Source: Deroplatys truncata (Eukaryota > Arthropoda > Insecta > Mantodea > Mantidae). From it: a DNA stretch of 64,000 bases. Shown here one piece after another: positions 1 to 12,204 of this stretch. The notes beneath the pieces were generated by a model, which did no database searches, was not told where the DNA came from, and saw only the letters and a list, made by a program, of their open reading frames with translations. The DNA lies in contig CM060985.1 of NCBI GenBank assembly GCA_030765065.1, positions 180,136,996 through 180,200,995 of the forward strand, written 5' to 3'. The number at the start of each line of letters is the position of its first letter. Within the stretch, counting starts at the first letter, position 1. The translations under genes and the position numbers were made by a program.

Positions 1-1528
1 GTCGGCTCTCAAGCTTGCCTAACCACCCGTCCTTCGATGTCTTTTACGAGGATTCGCTAGATCGTCAATATTTCGTTAGCTCCTCTGCATTGCTCCCCCC
101 AGGGGTTCGATTTCGACTGCTACTTCGGCATTTGGACGTTACGCCAGCGCCGGCCCTTACCCGAGGGGAAACGCGTTTTCCTCCATGGTCGCGCGCTGAG
201 GCCCACATCCACCTTGGGCTAACGTCGATGCCGAAAAATGCGACCCCTGCTTCTGTTCTTAGATCCGCCTTTTTAGAACTACAGGCGCAGTTCGGGGACT
301 GTCATTTTATATATACTGATGGGTCTAAGACTGATGTTGGAGTAGGATGTGCCTTTGTTTTTGGTGTACAGAGTTTTACTTTTCGTTTACCTCACCAATG
401 TTCAATTTTTACGGCCGAACTTTTTAGCATTTATCAATCTGTTTTATTCATTCAGCGGCACGCCTTACGGCACTGTTTTATTTGTACGGACTCTCTGAGT
501 GCCCTTCAGGCTATTCATGCGCTGTACCATTACCACCCCCTCGTACAGCGCATACATGACCTGCTCCACTCGCTCGGTGTCTCTGGCATCAGCGTCTCCT
601 TCATGTGGATTCCAGGTCATGTGGGCATCTCAGGTAACGAGTCTGCCGACGCCGCTGCGAAATCGGCGATTTTATTACCCAGATTTTTTACCTCTGTAGT
701 TCCCTCGTCAGATTCGTGTGCTATTTTACGTCGCCGCATCCTCTCGCGCTGGCGCGATGAGTGGACGGCCCTCCGGGGGAACAAGTTGCGGGAGGTTAAG
801 CCTCTCCCGTTAATCTGGGGTACCTCTTCTCGTTCTTCACGTCGGGAGGAGGTACTTTTAGCCCGTTTACGAATTGGACATTGTGTTTTTAGTCATAGGT
901 ATTTGCTCAGTGGTGACCCCGCACCACTCTGTGGGCAGTGTGACGTGCCCTTAACGGTGCGTCACATTTTAACAGAGTGTCAGGTTTTAGCTGCATTGCG
1001 TGCTCGTGTAGGTCTGCCTGTTGGCTTAGCCAACGTTTTGGCAGACGACACGCATGCTGTGGAATGTGTTTTACGTTTTATTCATGACAGTGATTTTAAT
1101 CTGCGCATTTAATGCGTTGAGCGTCTTTTAACTTATTACTTTTATTCTGTCAGTTTTTATGGGGACTCTATTCCCCAGTGGACATATGGCGCTCATGTCC
1201 CTCGCATTCCATAGTTCTTGACACGTTTTAATCGTTTATTGCCTATGCTTTTAGTGTGTTGGTTTTTTCAGATATTTGTATTGTTATTGTTGTTGTTATT
1301 GATTTTATTGTTGTTATTGTTATTCTTGTTGTTACTGTTATCATTATAGTTATTGTTATCTTATTGTTATTTTTAGCCTTTTGGACATCGCGGGTTTACG
1401 TCCCGTTTTTTAATTATGCGGTTCTTTTACTTGTTTTTATCTTTTGACTTTATATTTTATACATTGTAAGGGCGCTGATGACCTCAGCAGTTTAGCGCCC
1501 TTAAGCCGCATATCATCATCATCATCAT
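1..1528 (+). mobile_element. I-like LINE copy A (5' part outside window)
   Basis: This is the 3' quarter of a non-LTR retrotransposon: the end of ORF2, then the family 3' UTR with its T/G-rich (TTATTG)-like tract, the 3' stem-loop at 1467-1503 and an (ATC)n tail ending at 1528. The next bases are already reverse-transcriptase codons of copy B, so no host DNA separates the two. Over about 1.5 kb it differs from copy B at only about three positions that I could find, so the two share a very recent origin. Confidence 0.93.
3..1112 (+). CDS. LINE ORF2 C-terminal part: RNase H and terminal Cys-His motif (partial, copy A)
   Basis: This is the open reading frame of ORF2 running in from the left window edge to a TAA. 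Visible RNase H motifs are YTDGSK, TAELFS, TDSLSAL and WIPGHVGISGNESAD, which supply the D-E-D-D active-site residues. The C-terminal CGQCDVPLTVRHILTEC is the Cys-His motif (C-x2-C-x7-H-x4-C) seen at the end of many I/Jockey-type ORF2 proteins. RNase H would remove the RNA strand during target-primed reverse transcription. Nothing in the visible part is broken, but the endonuclease and RT lie outside the window, so intactness cannot be judged. Confidence 0.9.
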   Translation, partial: RLSSLPNHPSFDVFYEDSLDRQYFVSSSALLPPGVRFRLLLRHLDVTPAPALTRGETRFPPWSRAEAHIHLGLTSMPKNATPASVLRSAFLELQAQFGDCHFIYTDGSKTDVGVGCAFVFGVQSFTFRLPHQCSIFTAELFSIYQSVLFIQRHALRHCFICTDSLSALQAIHALYHYHPLVQRIHDLLHSLGVSGISVSFMWIPGHVGISGNESADAAAKSAILLPRFFTSVVPSSDSCAILRRRILSRWRDEWTALRGNKLREVKPLPLIWGTSSRSSRREEVLLARLRIGHCVFSHRYLLSGDPAPLCGQCDVPLTVRHILTECQVLAALRARVGLPVGLANVLADDTHAVECVLRFIHDSDFNLRI

Positions 1529-3484
1529 GACCTGGAGAAAGCTTATGACACTTGTTGGAGGGGCGGCATTTTACGTACACTTCACGATTGGAATTTACGC
1601 GGTCGTCTTCCCATATTTCTTCGGGAGTTTATGACGGACCGCGTCTTTCGTGTACGTGTGGGCTCGGTTTTATCTCGTCGTTTTATTCAAGAGAACGGAG
1701 TACCGCAGGGCTCTGTACTCAGTGTCACACTTTTTGCGATTGCTATCAACCCCATTGTTGATTGTATTCCACCTGGCATTTCATCGTCCCTTTTTGTTGA
1801 CGATTTCGCTATTTCTTGCAGTTCACGGCGGACCTGTCTACTCGAACGCCGTCTCCAGAGCTGTATCGACCGTCTCTACGCCTGTAGTAACGCCAACGGC
1901 TTTAATTTCTCCGCCGAGAAATCCGTCTGCATCAACTTCTGGCGCCGGAAGTATTTCCCTCCGCCCTCTCTCCATCTTGGGCCAGGGATACTTGCGTTTG
2001 CAGACGAGGCGAAATTTTTGGGGTTGATTTTTGACAGGAAGTTGTGTTGGACCTCGCACGTTTCCTTTTTAAAAGCCAAGTGTGACCGTTCTCTTAATCT
2101 TTTACGTGTTTTAAGTGGCACATCCTGGGGAGCTGATCGGACCGTCCTTCTTCGCCTTTATCGCTCTTTGGTCCGATCCAAACTTGATTACGGGTGTATA
2201 GTTTATTCGTCGGCACGTCCATCTGTGTTACGTCGTTTGAATCCCATTCATCATCGTGGTATTAGAGTCGCTACAGGGGCCTTTCCAACTAGCCCCGTGC
2301 CCAGTCTTTACGCTGAGGCTGCAGAGCCTCCGCTGTCTTTCAGGCGTGAGCTGCTCTTATGTAGCTATGCTTGTCGGCTCTCAAGCTTGCCTAACCACCC
2401 GTCCTTCGATGTCTTTTACGAGGATTCGCTAGATCGTCAATATTTCGTTAGCTCCTCTGCATTGCTCCCCCCAGGGGTTCGATTTCGACTGCTACTTCGG
2501 CATTTGGACGTTACGCCAGCGCCGGCCCTTACCCGAGGGGAAACGCGTTTTCCTCCATGGTCGCGCGCTGAGGCCCACATCCACCTTGGGCTAACGTCGA
2601 TGCCGAAAAATGCGACCCCTGCTTCTGTTCTTAGATCCGCCTTTTTAGAACTACAGGCGCAGTTCGGGGACTGTCATTTTATATATACTGATGGGTCTAA
2701 GACTGATGTTGGAGTAGGATGTGCCTTTGTTTTTGGTGTACAGAGTTTTACTTTTCGTTTACCTCAACAATGTTCAATTTTTACGGCCGAACTTTTTAGC
2801 ATTTATCAATCTGTTTTATTCATTCAGCGGCACGCCTTACGGCACTGTTTTATTTGTACGGACTCTCTGAGTGCCCTTCAGGCTATTCATGCGCTGTACC
2901 ATTACCACCCACTCGTACAGCGCATACATGACCTGCTCCACTCGCTCGGTGTCTCTGGCATCAGCGTCTCCTTCATGTGGATTCCAGGTCATGTGGGCAT
3001 CTCAGGTAACGAGTCTGCCGACGCCGCTGCGAAATCGGCGATTTTATTACCCAGATTTTTTACCTCTGTAGTTCCCTCGTCAGATTCGTGTGCTATTTTA
3101 CGTCGCCGCATCCTCTCGCGCTGGCGCGATGAGTGGACGGCCCTCCGGGGGAACAAGTTGCGGGAGGTTAAGCCTCTCCCGTTAATCTGGGGTACCTCTT
3201 CTCGTTCTTCACGTCGGGAGGAGGTACTTTTAGCCCGTTTACGAATTGGACATTGTGTTTTTAGTCATAGGTATTTGCTCAGTGGTGACCCCGCACCACT
3301 CTGTGGGCAGTGTGACGTGCCCTTAACGGTGCGTCACATTTTAACAGAGTGTCAGGTTTTAGCTGCATTGCGTGCTCGTGTAGGTCTGCCTGTTGGCTTA
3401 GCCAACGTTTTGGCAGACGACACGCATGCTGTGGAATGTGTTTTACGTTTTATTCATGACAGTGATTTTAATCTGCGCATTTAA
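1529..3484 (+). pseudogene. 5'-truncated LINE ORF2 (copy B): RT palm to C-terminus
   Basis: The frame is open from RT motif A through the catalytic FVDD box, RNase H and the terminal Cys-His motif to TAA. It lacks the endonuclease and the front of the RT and has no start codon of its own, so it is a dead-on-arrival copy. The residue after FVDDFAI is Ser where every other copy has Tyr. No frameshift is present, which fits a young insertion. Confidence 0.9.
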
Positions 3485-3896
3485 TGCGTTGAGCGTCTTT
3501 TAACTTATTACTTTTATTCTGTCAGTTTTTATGGGGACTCTATTCCCCAGTGGACATATGGCGCTCATGTCCCTCGCATTCCATAGTTCTTGACACGTTT
3601 TAATCGTTTATTGCCTATGCTTTTAGTGTGTTGGTTTTTTCAGATATTTGTATTGTTATTGTTGTTGTTATTGATTTTATTGTTGTTATTGTTATTCTTG
3701 TTGTTACTGTTATCATTATAGTTATTGTTCTCTTATTGTTATTTTTAGCCTTTTGGACATCGCGGGTTTACGTCCCGTTTTTTAATTATGCGGTTCTTTT
3801 ACTTGTTTTTATCTTTTGACTTTATATTTTATACATTGTAAGGGCGCTGATGACCTCAGCAGTTTAGCGCCCTTAAGCCGCATATCATCATCATCA
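1529..3896 (+). mobile_element. I-like LINE copy B, 5'-truncated in the RT domain
   Basis: It starts abruptly inside RT motif A (DLEKAYDTCW) directly after the ATC tail of copy A and ends with its own stem-loop (3840-3874) and ATC tail. No target-site duplication can be separated from the ATC repeats. The truncation is typical of incomplete target-primed reverse transcription; the landing place is the tail of a sister element. Confidence 0.93.
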
Positions 3897-6800
3897 CCCC
3901 CGTTCATCCTCCCAACCTCGGCGGCCACCTGTTCAGTGGTGGAACGAGGATTGTCGGGACGCCGTTCGTGCCCGTAGGACTGCACTTAGGGTGTTTCGGC
4001 GCCACCCTACACTTGATAATTTGGTGAATTTTAAACAATCGCGCGCCAGGGCTCGTCGCATTATTCAGGATAGCAAGAAGGCATCTTGGGCTCGTTTTGT
4101 CGAGTCTTTTAATCGTTTTACGCCTTCCTCCGTTGTTTGGGATAAACTTCGTCGCTTCTCAGGTAAAGTGTCACATTTTACTGTTTCTGGCCTTCAGGTT
4201 TCTAATGCCACCATAGTGGATCCGGCTGCCATCGCTAACACTCTGGGTTCTGCGTTTGAGGCGGTATCCAGTTCAGACCATTATTCCGCCGGCTTTCGCT
4301 CTATTAAAGACCGGCAGGATTCCGCATCATATACTTTTCGGTCTGCTAATGCTGAATGCTATAACGAACTATTCACAATGAGGGAGCTGGAGCACGCTCT
4401 TCATTGCTCTCGGCACTCCGCTCCCGGGCCGGACGGCATTCATGTCCTGATCTTAAAGAACCTTTCAGCCGACAGTAAACTATTTCTCTTACAGGTCTAT
4501 AACCGTATTTGGCAAGACGGCATTTTTCCTTCCGTTTGGCGCGAAGCCACCATTGTCCCTATACTTAAGCCTGGGAAGGATCGCCAACTACCTTCCAGCT
4601 ACCGCCCTATCTCTCTCTCCAGTTGCATTTGCAAGGTGATGGAGCGCATGATCAACGGGCGGTTGACATGGTGGCTTGAGTCTCAGAAACTTCTAGCGAA
4701 CGCTCAGTGCGGGTTTCGTCGCTATCGCTCTACCGTCGACCATCTGGTGTCCTTGTCGACGCATATTATGAATGGATTTCTGAGAAAGTGTCAAACCGTG
4801 GCTGTATTTTTTGACCTGGAGAAAGCTTATGACACTTGTTGGAGGGGCGGCATTTTACGTACACTTCACGATTGGAATATCCGCGGTCGTCTTCCCATAT
4901 TTCTTCGGGAGTTTATGACGGACCGCGTCTTTCGTGTACGTGTGGGCTCGGTTTTATCTCGTCGTTTTATTCAAGAGAACGGAGTACCGCAGGGCTCTGT
5001 ACTCAGTGTCACACTTTTTGCGATTGCTATCAACCCCATTGTTGATTGTATTCCACCTGGCATTTCATCGTCCCTTTTTGTTGACGATTTCGCTATTTAT
5101 TGCAGTTCACGGCGGACCTGTCTACTCGAACGCCGTCTCCAGAGCTGTATCGACCGTCTCTACGCCTGGAGTAACGCCAACGGCTTTAATTTCTCCGCCG
5201 AGAAATCCGTCTGCATCAACTTCTGGCGCCGAAAGTATTTCCCTCCGCCCTCTCTCCATCTTGGGCCAGGGATACTTCCGTTTGCAGACGAGGCGAAATT
5301 TTTGGGGTTGATTTTTGACAGGAAGTTGTGTTGGACCTCGCAGTTTCCTTTTTAAAAGCCAAGTGTGACCGTTCTCTTAATCTTTTACGTGTTTTAAGTG
5401 GCACATCCTGGGGAGCTGATCGGACCGTCCTTCTTCGCCTTTATCGCTCTTTGGTCCGATCCAAACTTGATTACGGGTGTATAGTTTATTCGTCGGCACG
5501 TCCATCTGTGTTACGTCGTTTGAATCCCATTCATCATCGTGGAATTAGAGTCGCTACAGGGGCCTTTCCAACTAGCCCCGTGCCCAGTCTTTACGCTGAG
5601 GCTGCAGAGCCTCCGCTGTCTTTCAGGCGTGAGATGCTCTTATGTAGCTATGCTTGTCGGCTCTCAAGCTTGCCTAACCACCCGTCCTTCGATGTATTTT
5701 ACGAGGATTCGCTAGATCGACAATATTTCGTTAGCTCCTCTGCATTGCTCCCCCCAGGGGTTCGATTTCGACTGCTACTTCGGCATTTGGGCGTTACGCC
5801 AGCGCCGGCCCTTACCCGAGGGGAAACGCGTTTTCCTCCATGGTCGCGCGCTGAGGCCCACATCCACCTTGGGCTAACGTCGATGCCGAAAAATGCGACC
5901 CCTGCTTCTGTTCTTAGATCCGCCTTTTTAGAATTACAGGCGCAGTTCGGGGACTGTCATTTTATATATACTGATGGGTCTAAGACTGATGTTGGAGTAG
6001 GATGTGCCTTTGTTTTTGGTGTACGGAGTTTTACTTTTCGTTTACCTCAACAATGTTCAATTTTTACCGCCGAACTTTTTAGCATTTATCAATCTGTTTT
6101 ATTCATTCAGCGGCACGACTTACGGCACTGTTTTATTTGTACGGACTCTCTGAGTGCCCTTCAGGCTATTCATGCGCTGTACAATTACCACCCACTCGTA
6201 CAGCGCATACATGACCTGCTCCACTCGCTCGGTGTCTCTGGCATCAGCGTCTCCTTCATGTGGATTCCAGGTCATGTGGGCATCTCAGGTAACGAGTCTG
6301 CCGACGCCGCTGCGAAATCGGCGATTTTATTACCCAGATTTTTTACCTCTGTAGTTCCCTCGTCAGATTCGTGTGCTCTTTTACGTCGCCGCATCCTCTC
6401 GCGCTGGCGCGATGAGTGGACGGCCCTCCGGGGGAACAAGTTGCGGGAGGTTAAGCCTCTCCCGTTAATCTGGGGTACCTCTTCTCGTTCTTCACGTCGG
6501 GAGGAGGTACTTTTAGCCCGCTTACGCATTGGACATTGTGTTTTTAGTCATAGGTATTTGCTCAGTGGTGACCCCGCACCACTCTGTGGGCAGTGTGACG
6601 TGCCCTTAACGGTGCGTCACATTTTAACAGAGTGTGAGGTTTTAGCTGCATTGCGTGCTCGTGTCGGTCTGCCTGTTGGCTTAGCCAACGTTTTGGCAGA
6701 CGACACGCATGCTGTGGAATGTGTTTTACGTTTTATTCATGACAGTGATTTTAACCTGCGCATTTAATGCGTTGAGCGTCTTTTAGCTTATTACTTTTAT

Positions 6801-7191
6801 TCAGTCAGTTTTTATGGGGACTCTATTCCCCAGTGGACATATGGCGCTCATGTCCCTCGCATTCCATAGTCCTTGACACGTTTTAATCGTTTATTGCCTA
6901 TGCTTTTAGTGTGTTGGTTTTTTCAGATATTTGTATTGTTATTGTTGTTGTTATTGCTTTTATTGTTATTGATTTTATTGTTGTTATTGTTATTCTTGTT
7001 GTTATTGTTATCATTATTGTTATCTTATTGTTATTTTTAGCCTTTTGGACATCGCGGGTTTACGTCCCGTTTTTTAATTATGCGGCTCTTTTACCTGTTT
7101 TTATCTTTTGACTTTATATTTTCTCCATTGTAAGGGCGCTGATGACCTCAGCAGTTTAGCGCCCTTAAGCCGCATATCATCATCATCATCA
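3897..7191 (+). mobile_element. I-like LINE copy C, 5'-truncated between EN and RT
   Basis: It begins in the linker between endonuclease and RT (PRSSSQPRRP) right after the tail of copy B. It ends with the stem-loop (7132-7166) and ATC tail, followed immediately by copy D. Its 3' UTR (TTATTG)-like tract differs in length from those of A and B. Confidence 0.93.
3898..6767 (+). pseudogene. LINE ORF2 fragment (copy C) with one frameshift
   Basis: It contains the EN-RT linker, the full RT, RNase H and the C-terminal Cys-His motif. A single missing C near 5341 (CGCAGTTTCC where other copies read CGCACGTTTCC) shifts the frame between the RT thumb and the following region. The RT catalytic FVDD box and the RNase H motifs are both present, on opposite sides of the break. 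There is no start codon or endonuclease. Confidence 0.9.
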
Positions 7192-10100
7192 TACTCCAGC
7201 GACCATTTCCCCTGCATCGTTTCTCTTCTGTCGCACCACGTACAGCATTCCAGAGTACCTACCTGGACATTCGCAAAAGCCGACTGGAGCTTGTATTCCA
7301 GCCTCGTGCATTTTGACGACCAGCCCTTCTCCGACATTAATCAACTAGTGCAGCACCTTACGTCTATTATTTTCTCAGCCGCCGAACGTGCAATACCCCG
7401 TTCATCCTCCCAACCTCGGCGGCCACATGTTCCGTGGTGGAACGAGGATTGTCGGGACGCCGTTCGTGCCCGTAGGACTGCACTTAGGGTGTTTCGGCGC
7501 CACCCTACACATGATAATTTGGTGACTTTTAAACAATCGCGCGCCAGGGCTCGTCGCATTATTCAGGATAGCAAGAAGGCATCTTGGGCTCGTTTTGTCG
7601 AGTCTTTTAATCGTTTCACGCCTTCATCCGTTGTTTGGGATAAAGTTCGTCGCTTCTCAGGTAAAGTGTCACATTGTACTGTTTCTGGCCTTCAGGTTTC
7701 TAATGCCACCATAGTGGATCCGGCTGCCATCGCTAACACTCTGGGTTCTGCCTTTGAGGCGGTTTCCAGTTCAGACCATTATTCCGCCGGCTTTCGCTCT
7801 ATTAAAGACCGGCAGGATTCCGCATCATATACTTTTCGGTCTGCTAATGATGAATGCTATAACGAACTATTCACAAAGGGAGCTGGAGCACGCTCTTCAT
7901 TGCTCTCGGCACTCCGCTCCCGGGCCGGACGGCATTCATGTCTTGATGTTAAAGAACCTTTCAGCCGACAGTAAACTATTTCTCTTACAGGTCTATAACC
8001 GTATTTGGCAAGACGGCATTTTTCCTTCCGTTTGGCGCGAAGCCACCATTGTTCCTATACTTAAGCCTGGGAAGGATCGCCAACTACCTTCCAGCTACCG
8101 CCCTATCTCCCTCACCAGTTGCATTTGCAAGCTGCTGGAGCGCATGATCAACGGGCGGTTGACATGGTGGCTTGAGTCTCAGAAACTTTTAGCGAACGCT
8201 CAGTGCGGATTTCGTCGCTATCGCTCTACCGTCGACCATCTGGTGTCCCTGTCGACGCATGTTATGAATGGATTTCTGAGAAAGTGTCAAACCGTGGCTG
8301 TGTTTTTTGACCTGGAGAAAGCTTATGACACTTGTTGGAGGGGCGGCATTTTACGTACACTTCACGATAGGAATTTCCGCGGTCGTCTTCCCATATTTCT
8401 TCGGGAGTTTATGACGGACCGCGTCTTTCGTGTACGTGTGGGCTCGGTTTTATCTCGTCGTTTTATTCAAGAGAACGGAGTACCGCAGGGCTCTGTACTC
8501 AGTGTCACACTTTTTGCGATTGCTATCAACCCCATTGTTGATTGTATTCCACCTGGCATTTCATCGTCCCTTTTTGTTGACGATTTCGCTATTTATTGCA
8601 GTTCACGGCGGACCTGTCTACTCGAACGCCGTCTCCAGAGCTGTATCGACCGTCTCTACGCCTGGAGTAACGCCAACGGCTTTACTTTCTCCGCCGAGAA
8701 ATCCGTCTGCATCAACTTCTGGCGCCGGAAGTATTTCCCTCCGCCCTCTCTCCATTTGGGCCAGGGATACTTCCGTTTGCAGACGAGGCGAAATTTTTGG
8801 GGTTGATTTTTGACAGGAAGTTGTGTTGGACCTCGCACATTTCCTTTTTAAAAGCAAAGTGTGACCGTTCTCTTAATCTTTTACGTGTTTTAAGTGGCAC
8901 ATCCTGGGGAGCTGATCGGACCGTCCTTCTTCGCCTTTATTGCTCTTTGGTCCGATCCAAACTTGATTACGGGTGTATAGTTTATTCGTCGGCACGTCCA
9001 TCTGTGTTACGTCGTTTGAATCCCATTCATCATCGTGGTATTAGAGTCGCTACAGGGGCCTTTCCAACTAGCCCCGTGCCCAGTCTTTACGCTGAGGCTG
9101 CAGAGCCTCCGCTGTCTTTCAGGCGTGAGATGCTCTTATGTAGCTATGCTTGTCGGCTCTCAAGCTTGCCTAACCACCCGTCCTTCGATGTATTTTACGA
9201 GGATTCGCTAGATCGACAATATTTCGTTAGCTCCTCTGCATTGCTCCCCCCAGGGGTTCGATTTCGACTGCTACTTCGGCATTTGGACGTTACGCCAGCG
9301 CCGGCCCTTACCCGAGGGGAAACGCGTTTTCCTCCGTGGTCGCGCGCTGAGGCCCACATCCACCTTGGGCTAACGTCGATGCCGAAAAATGCGACCCCTG
9401 CTTCTGTTCTTAGATCCGCGTTTTTAGAACTACAGGCGCAGTTCGGGGACTGTCATTTTATATATACTGATGGGTCTAGGACTGATGTTGGAGTAGGATG
9501 TGCCTTTGTTTTTGGTGTACAGAGTTTTACTTTTCGTTTACCTCGACAATGTTCAATTTTTACCGCCGAACTTTTTAGCATTTATCAATCTGTTTTATTC
9601 ATTCAGCGGCATGACTTACGGCACTGTTTTATTTGTACGGACTCTCTGAGTGCCCTTCAGGCTATTCATGCGCTGTACCATTACCACCCACTCGTACAGC
9701 GTATACATGACCTGCTCCACTCGCTCGGTGTCTCTGGCATCAGCGTCTCCTTCATGTGGATTCCAGGTCATGTGGGCATCTCAGGTAACGAGTCTGCCGA
9801 CGCCGCTGCGAAATCGGCGATTTTATTACCCAGATTTTTTACCTCTGTAGTTCCCTCGTCAGATTCGTGTGCTATTTTACGTCGCCGCATCCTCTCGCGC
9901 TGGCGCGATGAGTGGACGGCCCTCCGGGGGAACAAGTTGCGGGAGGTTAAGCCTCTCCCGTTAATCTGGGGTACCTCTTCTCGTTCTTCACGTCGGGAGG
10001 AGGTACTTTTAGCCCGTTTACGAATTGGACATTGTGTTTTTAGTCATAGGTATTTGCTCAGTGGTGACCCCGCACCACTCTGTGGGCAGTGTGACGTGCC

Positions 10101-10263
10101 CTTAACGGTGCGTCACATTTTAACAGAGTGTCAGGTTTTAGCTGCATTGCGTGCTCGTGTAGGTCTGCCTGTTGGCTTAGCCAACGTTTTGGCAGACGAC
10201 ACGCATGCTGTGGAATGTGTTTTACGTTTTATTCACGACAGTGATTTTAATCTGCGCATTTAA
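7192..10263 (+). pseudogene. LINE ORF2 fragment (copy D) with two frameshifts
   Basis: It runs from the SDHF endonuclease motif through RT and RNase H to the stop. A 2-bp loss near 7877 (CACAAAGGGAG against CACAATGAGGGAG elsewhere) and a 1-bp loss near 8756 (CTCCATTTGGG against CTCCATCTTGGG) break it into three frames. All the domain motifs can still be read in turn. Confidence 0.9.
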
Positions 10264-10676
10264 TGCGTTGGGCGTCTGTTAGCTTAGTACTTTTATTCTG
10301 TCTGTTTTTATGGGAACTCTTATCCCCAGTGGACATATGGCGCTCATGTCCCTCGCATTCCATAGTTCTTGACACGTTTTAATCGTTTATTGCCTATGCT
10401 TTTAGTGTGTTGGTTTTTTTCAGATATTTGTATTGTTATTGTTGTTGTTATTGATTTTATTGTTGTTATTGTTATTCTTGTTGTTACTGTTATCATTATT
10501 GTTATTGTTCTCTTATTGTTATTTTTAGCCTTTTGGACATCGCGGGTTTACGTCCCGTTTTTTAATTATGCGGTTCTTTTACTTGTTTTTATCTTTTGAC
10601 TTTATATTTTCTACATTGTAAGGGCGCTGATGACCTCAGCAGTTTAGCGCCCTTAAGCCGCATCTCATCATCATCA
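7192..10676 (+). mobile_element. I-like LINE copy D, 5'-truncated at the end of EN
   Basis: It starts at the last endonuclease motif (TYSSDHF) straight after the copy C tail. It ends with the stem-loop (10620-10654) and a short ATC tail, then unrelated AT-rich DNA from 10677. It is the 3'-most and longest member of the A-D head-to-tail array. Confidence 0.93.
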
Positions 10677-11289
10677 ACAACACCTAAATCAGCTTCATTA
10701 ACAACTAATTTATCGCTGGATGTTACATGATACCTCTACTCCTTCCACCATTATTTTGCATGTTTTCATTTAGACACAAGAATCTATGGAATGTTACATT
10801 CATTCACCCTCAGAAAACACAGTTCGAATCTATAAAAAGCTGTAGTCCAGAACTCTTTGAAAACATGTGTGAGGTAATAACATAAAGTCTTGACTTTTTT
10901 TATTCCATATCTGGCATAAAGTTAAATGCAACAATGTAAAAGTATCAAAGGTTTATCTCAGAATATTATACATACTTTGATACCACCAAGTGTTGAGAGT
11001 ATCGAGGTATGGAGGTCCCATCCCTAATGGAGATTAACCTTCATTATATATTTTGTTGTAGGTATAAGAATACAGTAAGTAAAGCAGTCAGAGTTTTAAA
11101 AACCATGCCACTATGTAACAGCTTTTAAATTCCTTTGCTTCACCTTGAGAATAAACAAATAGTGACTTACCATCTGAAAAAAAGTATTTATATTTATACA
11201 TTCACATCATAGAATACCTCAGAAATGGTTAAGCACCACAAATATTCTTATTTGACATAGATTGTGTGCTCTAACAAGACCTATATTTT
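10677..11289. other. AT-rich stretch without a recognisable gene
   Basis: I see no coding frame, tRNA or known repeat. The only local structure is a short inverted pair, GTATCAAAG at 10942-10950 and CTTTGATAC at 10974-10982. Its left edge is the 3' flank of LINE copy D (ACAACACCTAAATC), which could identify the target site if the 5' end of the array were known. Confidence 0.5.
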
Positions 11290-11372
11290 TACTTTCTCTG
11301 CTACACTCAGTAAGTAGGGGAAGTACTGTATTTCACCCAACACTTTGATACCAACAATTTCACTGGGGCGGA
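11290..11372 (-). repeat. Dispersed repeat family end, minus orientation
   Basis: The reverse complement of this stretch matches the terminal segment of the repeat that recurs at 13867-14095 and in the palindrome arms (47780-47832). The shared landmarks are ACTTTCTCT, AGTAAGTAGGGGAAGTA and the following TTTCACCCAA-like run. It is only a fragment. The family itself is not one I recognise. Confidence 0.6.
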
Positions 11373-11459
11373 TAAAGTAGCCTGCCACCTCAAGTTGTCC
11401 CCTGGGTAACGCTAAATAGGCTACAACACTGTACAGAAGTCAGCCAATATAAGCACAAA

Positions 11460-12204
11460 TATAGGAAGAGACCAGAAGTATGCAGAATTGCTACACTTGA
11501 ACATCTACATAATCAATTCCCCGAAACAGAGTGCCTTAAAATTTATTCAGATGGTTCTGCAGATAAATTGAGAAATAATGTGGGAGGTTTACATTGCCTA
11601 GTCCAGCCACAAATTTTGATGGTGAAGTTTTTGCAATACAATGAGCATTACAACAGATATACTACAGGACTGATATAAAAGAAAATAAAGTAGTTGTTCT
11701 CACAGACTCAGATTCTGTCATTGAAGCAATAGAACGATATGATAGTCCAGATGAATCTTATAATATTAAGGATGTAAGATCTTATTATAGATTACTCCAA
11801 ACAAAATTTCAACAGATAATATCACTGTGGATACCAGCACATGTGTAAGTGAATGGTAACGAGACTGCAGACTTTCTGGCCAAAAAGTGTGCAGTGTTAT
11901 ATTCAAAACTAAAAAATGTCAAAATTAATATAGAACAAAAGTACCAATATAATATTCAAAAGGAAATTACTAACAAAAATTTCTCCAACATAAAAGAAAT
12001 ACTACAAAAAATAAAAAATCTACATGACTGTAGATTTGGTTTTATGAATGAGAAAGCATGTAAGATTTGCAATATTGACAAGATTTTAAATGGAGAGCAC
12101 CTACTAGAATGCCCAGAATTGAGGAAAGCTGTACCAGATGGGAAGATACACAATTTATATTGGCCAGCTAGGGAAAAATTGATGGATCAAAATCCTGCAC
12201 ATTA
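11460..12204 (+). pseudogene. Decayed RNase H and Cys-His C-terminus of a different LINE
   Basis: Several frames contain remnants in the right order: YSDGSAD near 11548, LTDSDSVIEAI near 11704, SLWIPAHV near 11820, then NGNETADFLAKK and a terminal C-x2-C-x9-H-x3-C motif (CKICNID...HLLEC) near 12060-12115. A TAA replaces a codon at 11846-11848 and frames shift earlier. This is the tail of an ORF2 from another, older and AT-richer RNase H-bearing LINE, not the I-like family that dominates the window. RT and endonuclease are absent. Confidence 0.75.

Noticed and set aside
1256..1447. Hydrophobic frame in the LINE 3' UTR (also in the other copies) resembling a membrane peptide
   Set aside because: It is the translation of a (TTATTG)-like repeat tract whose length changes between copies; reading frame is not kept.
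1..10676. Telomeric LINE array
   Set aside because: The tail and junctions contain ATC repeats, no TTAGG telomere repeats are seen, and unique DNA follows the array.
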